From contig JAHFRO010000044.1 in NCBI GenBank assembly GCA_023266245.1, forward strand, positions 1 to 19,623: a stretch of 19,623 nucleotides of DNA. Reading direction: 5' to 3'. Every line of letters begins with the position of its first letter. The stretch's first letter is position 1. Made by a program: the position numbers and the translations under genes. Below, in pieces: positions 14,469 through 19,623 of this stretch. The notes beneath the pieces were generated by a model. It was not told the origin of the DNA, did no database searches, and was given only the letters and a program-made list of their open reading frames with translations. Origin of the DNA: Betaproteobacteria bacterium (GTDB lineage Bacteria; Pseudomonadota; Gammaproteobacteria; Burkholderiales; SG8-41).

Positions 14469-16493
14469 ATGACGCAAATGCAACTCTTATATTTGGTCGT
14501 GCCGGTGGCGCCGCTGCTGGGGGCGATCATCGCCGGCCTGTTCGGCTGGGCGATCGGGCGCCGCGGGGCGCACTGGGTCACCATTCTCGGCATGGTGATC
14601 GCGACCATCGCCTCGGCCGTCGTCTTCCTCGACGTGCTCGACGGCCACGACTATAACGGGCCGGTGTACACCTGGCTGCTGTCAGGCAACGCGCGCTTCG
14701 AGATCGGCTTCCTGATCGACCGCCTGTCCGCCACCATGATGCTGGTGGTGTCGTTCGTTTCTCTGATGGTGCACATCTACACCATCGGTTACATGGCCGA
14801 CGATCCGGGCTACCAGCGCTTCTTCGGCTACATCTCGCTGTTCACGTTTTTCATGCTGATGCTGGTGGCGTCGAACAATTTCCTCCAGCTGTTCTTCGGC
14901 TGGGAAGGCGTCGGGCTGATGTCCTATCTCCTGATCGGCTTCTGGTACACGCGGCCGACGGCGGTCTACGCCCAGCTCAAGGCGTTCCTGGTAAACCGCG
15001 TCGGCGATTTCGGCTTCCTGCTGGGGATCGCCCTCATCCTGACCTACTTCGGCACGCTGGACTATGCGGCGGTGTTCTCCACCGCACGCAACCTCGCCGG
15101 CAACACCATTGAAATCTGGCCCGGCGCCGCGTGGTCGCTGATGACCTTGATCTGCATCCTGCTGTTCGTCGGCGCGATGGGCAAGAGCGCGCAGTTCCCG
15201 CTGCACGTATGGCTGCCCGACTCGATGGAAGGTCCCACCCCGATCTCGGCACTGATCCACGCCGCGACCATGGTGACCGCCGGCGTCTTCATGGTCGCGC
15301 GCATGTCGCCGCTCTACGAGTTCTCGGAGACCGCACTCTCGGTGGTGATGGTGATCGGCGCCATCACTGCGCTCTTCATGGCGTTCGTGGCGATCGTGCA
15401 GAACGACATCAAGCGCGTGGTCGCGTACTCGACGCTCTCCCAGCTCGGCTACATGATGGTGGCGCTGGGCGCCTCGGCCTACGCTGCGGGCATCTTCCAC
15501 CTCGTCACCCACGCCTTCTTCAAGGCGCTGCTGTTCCTCGGCGCGGGCTCGGTCATCATCGCGCTGCACCACCAGCAGGACATGCGGCACATGGGGGGCC
15601 TGCGAAAGTACATGCCGATCACCTATCTCACGACGCTGATCGGCGCGATCTCGAGCGCGGGCATTCCCGGCCTGGCCGGCTTCTTCTCGAAGGATTCCAT
15701 CATCGAGGCGGCGCACCTCTCTAAGCTGCCCGGCTCGGGCTTCGCCTACATCGCGGTGCTTTTCACCGTGTTCGTGACCGCGCTCTACACCTTCCGGCTG
15801 CTGTTCATGACTTTCCACGGGCCGGAGCGCTTCCACGGCCACGGGGCGCACCCTGACGAGCACGGCAAGGACGCTCACGGCGATCACGGGCACGCGCCCC
15901 ACGAGTCACCGGCGGTGGTGACCGTCCCGCTCATCCTGCTGGCGATCCCTTCGGTGTGCGCCGGCTGGTTCATCGGCCCGGTGCTGTTCGGGGACTACTT
16001 CGGCAATGCCATCGTGGTGGCGCCGGCGCACGACGTGCTAGCGCAGCTGGGGAAAGACTTCCACGGTGTGATCGCGATGGTGATCCACGGGCTCGCCACC
16101 CCCGCGCTGTGGCTCGCACTCGCCGGGATCGCGACCGCCTGGTACCTCTATCTCAGACGTCCAGACCTGCCGGCCGTCATCAAGGAGACGTTCGGCCTTA
16201 TCTACAACATCCTCGACCGCAAGTACGGCTTCGACGAGTTCAATGACTGGTTCTTCGCGGGCGGTGCGCGCAGGGTAGGAACCGGCTTTTGGCAGGGCGG
16301 GGACGTGGCGGTGATCGACGGCATCTTCGTCGACGGCTCGGCGCGCGTGGTGGGCTGGTTCGCGGCAGTGATCCGCTACCTGCAGTCAGGGTTCATCTAC
16401 CACTATGCCTTCGCCATGATCATCGGGATGCTGGTTTTGTTGACCATATTCCTCGGCCTTCCGGCGTTATTGAGCATGATCTTTATTCGATAA
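14469..16493 (+). CDS. nuoL: NADH-quinone oxidoreductase subunit L
   Basis: NuoL is the distal antiporter-like proton-pumping subunit, with the long lateral helix along the membrane arm. Its 674 residues fit the betaproteobacterial family. Key sites are E146 in FFGWEGVGLMSYL and K239 in GKSAQFPLHVWLPDSMEGPTP, with QNDIKRVVAYSTLSQLGYM further on. A histidine-rich loop (residues 450-478) carries nine histidines. The ATG at 14469 gives MTQMQLLYLVVPVAPLLGA; the in-frame ATG at 14478 is an equally possible start, and neither has a good Shine-Dalgarno. The frame is open upstream into element I, but that part is repeat-derived. nuoM follows after 16 nt. Confidence 0.96.
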   Translation: MTQMQLLYLVVPVAPLLGAIIAGLFGWAIGRRGAHWVTILGMVIATIASAVVFLDVLDGHDYNGPVYTWLLSGNARFEIGFLIDRLSATMMLVVSFVSLMVHIYTIGYMADDPGYQRFFGYISLFTFFMLMLVASNNFLQLFFGWEGVGLMSYLLIGFWYTRPTAVYAQLKAFLVNRVGDFGFLLGIALILTYFGTLDYAAVFSTARNLAGNTIEIWPGAAWSLMTLICILLFVGAMGKSAQFPLHVWLPDSMEGPTPISALIHAATMVTAGVFMVARMSPLYEFSETALSVVMVIGAITALFMAFVAIVQNDIKRVVAYSTLSQLGYMMVALGASAYAAGIFHLVTHAFFKALLFLGAGSVIIALHHQQDMRHMGGLRKYMPITYLTTLIGAISSAGIPGLAGFFSKDSIIEAAHLSKLPGSGFAYIAVLFTVFVTALYTFRLLFMTFHGPERFHGHGAHPDEHGKDAHGDHGHAPHESPAVVTVPLILLAIPSVCAGWFIGPVLFGDYFGNAIVVAPAHDVLAQLGKDFHGVIAMVIHGLATPALWLALAGIATAWYLYLRRPDLPAVIKETFGLIYNILDRKYGFDEFNDWFFAGGARRVGTGFWQGGDVAVIDGIFVDGSARVVGWFAAVIRYLQSGFIYHYAFAMIIGMLVLLTIFLGLPALLSMIFIR

Positions 16494-16509
16494 GGGGCGG
16501 CTCACTACG

Positions 16510-17997
16510 ATGCTGCTCGGTTTCCCGCTGTTGAGCCTCGCCATCTGGATCCCGATTCTCGCCGGGGTCCTGGTGCTCGTCACCGGCTCCGACCGCAACG
16601 CCCAGGCCGCCCGCCTGATCGCGCTCGCCGGCGCCGTGCTCGGCTTCGGCGTCACGCTGCCGCTCTACACGCGCTTCGACCCGCTCGCGAGCGGCTTCCA
16701 GTTCATGGAGTTCGCGCCGTGGATCGAAAGCTTCAACGTCAACTACCACCTCGGCATCGACGGCGTCTCGCTGCTGCTGATCCTGCTCAACAGCTTCACC
16801 ACGGTGCTGGTGGTGATCGCCGGCTGGGAAGTGATAAAGACGCGCGTCGCCCAGTACATGGCGGCTTTCCTGTTTCTCTCGGGAGTCATGAACGGCGTGT
16901 TCGCGGCGCTGGATGCGCTGCTGTTCTACGTGTTTTTCGAATCGACGCTGATCCCGATGTTCGTCATCATCGGCGTGTGGGGCGGGCCGAACCGGGTCTA
17001 TGCCGCTGTAAAGTTCTTCCTCTATACGCTGCTCGGGTCGCTGCTCTTCCTGGTCGCACTGATCTACTTGTACAACGTGTCGGGGGGCAGCTTCTCGCTG
17101 CTCGACTTCTACCGGCTGCCGCTGTCGCTCCCGGTCCAGGTTCTGGTCTTCATCGCTTTCTTCATGGCGTTCGCGGTGAAGGTGCCGATGTGGCCGGTAC
17201 ACACCTGGCTCCCCGACGCACACGTGGAAGCGCCGACCGGAGGATCGGTGGTACTGGCGGCCATCATGCTGAAACTCGGCGCCTATGGCTTCATCCGGCT
17301 CTCCCTTCCCATCCTGCCGGACGGGAGCCACTACATGGCCGGCTTCGTGATTGCGCTGTCGCTGATCGCGGTGGTGTACATCGGCCTGGTGGCGCTGGTG
17401 CAGGCCGACATGAAGAAGCTGATCGCGTATTCGTCGATATCGCACATGGGGTTCGTCACGCTCGGCATCTTCATCTTCAACGCGCAGGGCATGGAGGGCG
17501 CGATCATCCAGATGATCTCGCACGGCTTCGTCTCGGGCGCGCTGTTTTTGTGCGTGGGCGTGCTCTACGACCGCATGCACTCGCGGATGATCGCCGATTA
17601 CGGCGGGGTGGTGAACACCATGCCGGTGTTCGCGGCGCTGTTCATGCTGTTCGCGTTGGCGAATTCGGGCCTGCCGGGCACCAGCGGCTTCGTCGGCGAG
17701 TTCATGGTGATCATGGGCGCGGTCAAGGCGAACTTCTGGTACGCCGCCGCCGCGGCCACCACGCTGGTGTTCGGCGCGGCCTATACGCTGTGGATGTACA
17801 AGCGCGTGATCTTCGGGGCGGTGGCGAACCATCACGTCGCCGCGTTATCGGACCTCTCCGCGCGCGAGTTCCTGGTGCTGGGGCTGCTCGCGCTGGCGGT
17901 GCTGGCGATGGGCGTATGGCCCAATCCGTTCGCCGAAGTGCTGCACACCTCGGTCAACGACCTTCTGAACCACGTCACGCAGAGCAAGCTGCCGTAA
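16510..17997 (+). CDS. nuoM: NADH-quinone oxidoreductase subunit M
   Basis: NuoM is an antiporter-like proton-pumping subunit of complex I with about 14 membrane helices. Its 495 residues are typical. The conserved glutamate is E144 in YVFFESTLIPMF, and candidate proton-path lysines are K224 in FAVKVPMWPVHTWLPDAHVEAPT and K255 in MLKLGAYG. QADMKKLIAYSSISHMGFV and the helix-8 histidine region are present. The ATG at 16510 has a distant GGGG-type site at the nuoL 3' end; spacing suggests coupling. nuoN follows after 24 nt with a purine-rich leader. Confidence 0.97.
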   Translation: MLLGFPLLSLAIWIPILAGVLVLVTGSDRNAQAARLIALAGAVLGFGVTLPLYTRFDPLASGFQFMEFAPWIESFNVNYHLGIDGVSLLLILLNSFTTVLVVIAGWEVIKTRVAQYMAAFLFLSGVMNGVFAALDALLFYVFFESTLIPMFVIIGVWGGPNRVYAAVKFFLYTLLGSLLFLVALIYLYNVSGGSFSLLDFYRLPLSLPVQVLVFIAFFMAFAVKVPMWPVHTWLPDAHVEAPTGGSVVLAAIMLKLGAYGFIRLSLPILPDGSHYMAGFVIALSLIAVVYIGLVALVQADMKKLIAYSSISHMGFVTLGIFIFNAQGMEGAIIQMISHGFVSGALFLCVGVLYDRMHSRMIADYGGVVNTMPVFAALFMLFALANSGLPGTSGFVGEFMVIMGAVKANFWYAAAAATTLVFGAAYTLWMYKRVIFGAVANHHVAALSDLSAREFLVLGLLALAVLAMGVWPNPFAEVLHTSVNDLLNHVTQSKLP

Positions 17998-18021
17998 AAG
18001 GAAAGGAAGAGGCAAACCAGC

Positions 18022-19470
18022 ATGCCCTACATCACACCGTTGATGCCCGCCTATCCCGAGCTGTTCCTGCTCGTGATGGTGTGCGTGATCCTGGTGGTGG
18101 ACCTGTTCGTGAGCGATGACAACCGCATCGTTACCTACGCGCTGACCCAGTTCGCGCTCGCCGGCTGCCTGGCGATCACCTTTCTCACCTCGAGCGCGCA
18201 GCCGGCCTACACCTTCAGCGGCATGTTCGTGGACGATCTGATGTCGGACGTGCTGAAGCTGCTGGTTTACGCGGGGGTGATGATGATGCTGGTGTACTCG
18301 CGCGCCTACGTCGCCGCGCGCGGCCTGTTCCGCGGGGAATTCTTCATGCTCGTCCTGTTCGCCACGCTGGGCATGATGATCATGATTTCCGCCAATCACC
18401 TGCTCACGCTCTACCTCGGGCTGGAGCTGCAGGCGCTCTCGCTCTACTCAATGGTGGCGCTGCAGCGCGACTCGGCGGTGGCGACCGAGGCGGCGATGAA
18501 GTATTTCGTGCTGGGGGCGCTCGCCTCGGGCATGCTGCTCTACGGCATGTCCATGCTCTACGGGGCGACCGGCACCCTCGAGATCACGCGGCTCGCCGAG
18601 ATCATCTTCTATGGCGTCGCCAGGGACGTGGTGCTGGTGTTCGCCCTGGTATTCATCGTCGCAGGGCTGGGCTTCAAGCTCGGCGCGGTCCCGTTCCACA
18701 TGTGGGTGCCGGACGTCTATCACGGCGCGCCGACCGCGGTGACGCTGTTCATCGGCTCGGCGCCCAAGCTTGCCGCCTTCGCCTTCATCATGCGGCTGCT
18801 GGTGCAGGGCCTCGGGGCGGAACGGCTGGTGGAGGAGTGGCAGCAGATGCTGATCGTGATGGCGGTGCTCTCGCTCGCCATCGGCAACATCACGGCGATC
18901 GCCCAGACCAACCTCAAGCGCATGCTGGCGTATTCCACTATAGGCCACATGGGCTTCCTGCTGCTCGGCATACTTTCCGGAGACCTCATCGGCTACGGCG
19001 CCGGCATGTTCTATGTCGTGGTGTATGTCCTGATGAACCTCGGGTCTTTCGGCATGATCATGGTGCTCTCGCGCAGCGGGTTCGAGGCGGAGAACTTGGA
19101 GGACTTCAAGGGGCTCAATGCGCGCAACCCATGGTACGCGTTCATGATGCTGCTCCTGATGTTTTCCATGGCGGGAGTGCCGCCGACGGTGGGTTTCTAT
19201 GCGAAGCTGTCGGTGCTGCAGGCGGTCATCAACGCCGGTTATGTCTGGCTCGCCGTGATCGCGGTGCTGTTCTCGCTGATCGGGGCTTTCTACTACCTGC
19301 GGCTGGTCAAGCTGATGTACTTCGATGCGTCCCAGGACACTGCGCCGATCGAGCCGCACGGCGACGTGCGCATGCTGATGAGCGCGAACGGACTGGCGAT
19401 GCTGGTGTTCGGCATCATGCCCGAGCCGCTGATGGCGCTGTGCATCGACTCGATCCAGGCATCGTTGTAA
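18022..19470 (+). CDS. nuoN: NADH-quinone oxidoreductase subunit N
   Basis: NuoN is the third antiporter-like proton-pumping subunit, proximal to NuoK. The protein is 482 residues with about 14 helices. E135 in LYLGLELQALSLYSMVAL and K219 in LGFKLGAVPFHMWVPDVYHGAPTAV are the expected functional residues, and QTNLKRMLAYSTIGHMGFLL matches the antiporter family. The ATG at 18022 follows a purine-rich leader (AAAGGAAAGGAAGAGG) that can serve as ribosome-binding site. This is the last nuo gene, so the cluster is complete with all 14 subunits in the canonical order. Element J lies directly downstream. Confidence 0.97.
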   Translation: MPYITPLMPAYPELFLLVMVCVILVVDLFVSDDNRIVTYALTQFALAGCLAITFLTSSAQPAYTFSGMFVDDLMSDVLKLLVYAGVMMMLVYSRAYVAARGLFRGEFFMLVLFATLGMMIMISANHLLTLYLGLELQALSLYSMVALQRDSAVATEAAMKYFVLGALASGMLLYGMSMLYGATGTLEITRLAEIIFYGVARDVVLVFALVFIVAGLGFKLGAVPFHMWVPDVYHGAPTAVTLFIGSAPKLAAFAFIMRLLVQGLGAERLVEEWQQMLIVMAVLSLAIGNITAIAQTNLKRMLAYSTIGHMGFLLLGILSGDLIGYGAGMFYVVVYVLMNLGSFGMIMVLSRSGFEAENLEDFKGLNARNPWYAFMMLLLMFSMAGVPPTVGFYAKLSVLQAVINAGYVWLAVIAVLFSLIGAFYYLRLVKLMYFDASQDTAPIEPHGDVRMLMSANGLAMLVFGIMPEPLMALCIDSIQASL

Positions 19471-19477
19471 GAAAACA

Positions 19478-19537
19478 GTAAGCGGTAAGCGGCGGGCTGC
19501 CAGGTTCTAGCGCTCACCGCTTACCGCTCACCGTTTA
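19478..19537. repeat. Inverted-repeat element J (heptad arrays)
   Basis: The left array (19478-19498) starts with two identical GTAAGCG units and a degenerate third. The right array (19510-19537) is four inverse units: GCGCTCA, CCGCTTA, CCGCTCA, CCGTTTA. Positions 19478-19497 match the inverse of 19512-19531 at 17 of 20; other 7-nt registers also pair. The loop is about 14 nt. It lacks a downstream T run, so it is not a standard terminator even though it follows the last nuo gene. Confidence 0.82.
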
Positions 19538-19550
19538 CCTGAGTTCAACC

Positions 19551-19623
19551 ATGACCAACAAGCGATCCGATTTTACCGAGCATACGATCAGCTCGAAGAC
19601 CGTTTATCACGGCAAGCTGCTGC
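19551..19623 (+). CDS. Probable NUDIX hydrolase (ADP-ribose pyrophosphatase type), 3'-truncated
   Basis: Only the first 24 codons are visible, beginning MTNKRSDFTEHTISSKTVYHGKLL. The pattern of a TEHT-x(3)-K-x-VYHGKLL strand before the catalytic domain is what I expect at the N-terminus of ADP-ribose pyrophosphatases of the NUDIX family, and such a gene commonly follows nuoN in Betaproteobacteria. The NUDIX box itself is beyond the window, so the call rests on the N-terminus and position. The ATG at 19551 has no strong Shine-Dalgarno. It starts 13 nt after element J. Confidence 0.65.
   Translation, partial: MTNKRSDFTEHTISSKTVYHGKLL

Noticed and set aside
14682..17835. Long minus-strand open frames opposite nuoL and nuoM (406 and 450 codons)
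   Set aside because: Same high-G+C shadow effect; the products are rich in His, Arg, Asp and Glu without any fold or motif.

Overview
The window is a contiguous stretch of a high-G+C Pseudomonadota chromosome, most likely Betaproteobacteria. The grounds are the gene order folP-glmM-(arsC)-tpiA-secG-tRNA-Leu-nuoA to nuoN-NUDIX, separate nuoC and nuoD genes (fused in E. coli), and a NuoG without the N7 cluster ligands. No species can be named from the sequence alone. All genes lie on the + strand.

Layout: the 3' part of folP (dihydropteroate synthase) and glmM (phosphoglucosamine mutase) come first, followed by an arsenate-reductase-like gene of the low-molecular-weight phosphatase fold. A rho-independent terminator (2857-2886) and a good sigma70-type promoter (2930-2959) then separate this from tpiA. 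From tpiA onward the genes run without another convincing promoter or terminator: tpiA, secG, tRNA-Leu(GAG), and the complete 14-gene nuoABCDEFGHIJKLMN set for the proton-pumping NADH:quinone oxidoreductase (complex I). The window ends in the first 24 codons of a probable NUDIX hydrolase (ADP-ribose pyrophosphatase type).

The genes themselves are ordinary and appear intact, apart from the two cut by the window edges. The unusual material is between them. Of the eleven intergenic gaps longer than 50 bp, ten hold an imperfect inverted repeat whose arms are short tandem arrays. In six of them (glmM-arsC, secG-tRNA, tRNA-nuoA, nuoJ-K, nuoK-L, nuoN-NUDIX) the array has a 7-nt period, with a different unit sequence in each gap. 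In the other four (folP-glmM, nuoC-D, nuoD-E, nuoI-J) the period is 8 to 9 nt, from two sequence families, CACAGAG and CGCCAAG. The only long gap without one is the regulated arsC-tpiA gap. Elements sit directly against, or actually form, the stop codon of the upstream gene, and two reach into the start codon or ribosome-binding site of the next. The common architecture with unrelated sequences is the main candidate here for an undescribed type of element. All pairing scores were counted by eye.

Functionally, complex I (NuoE/F/G NADH input module, NuoB/C/D/I connecting module, NuoA/H/J/K/L/M/N membrane arm) is co-encoded with a glycolytic enzyme and a protein-translocase subunit. Long intercistronic hairpins would punctuate the nuo mRNA at C-D, D-E, I-J, J-K and K-L, while A-B, B-C, E-F, F-G, G-H, H-I, L-M and M-N are tightly coupled.
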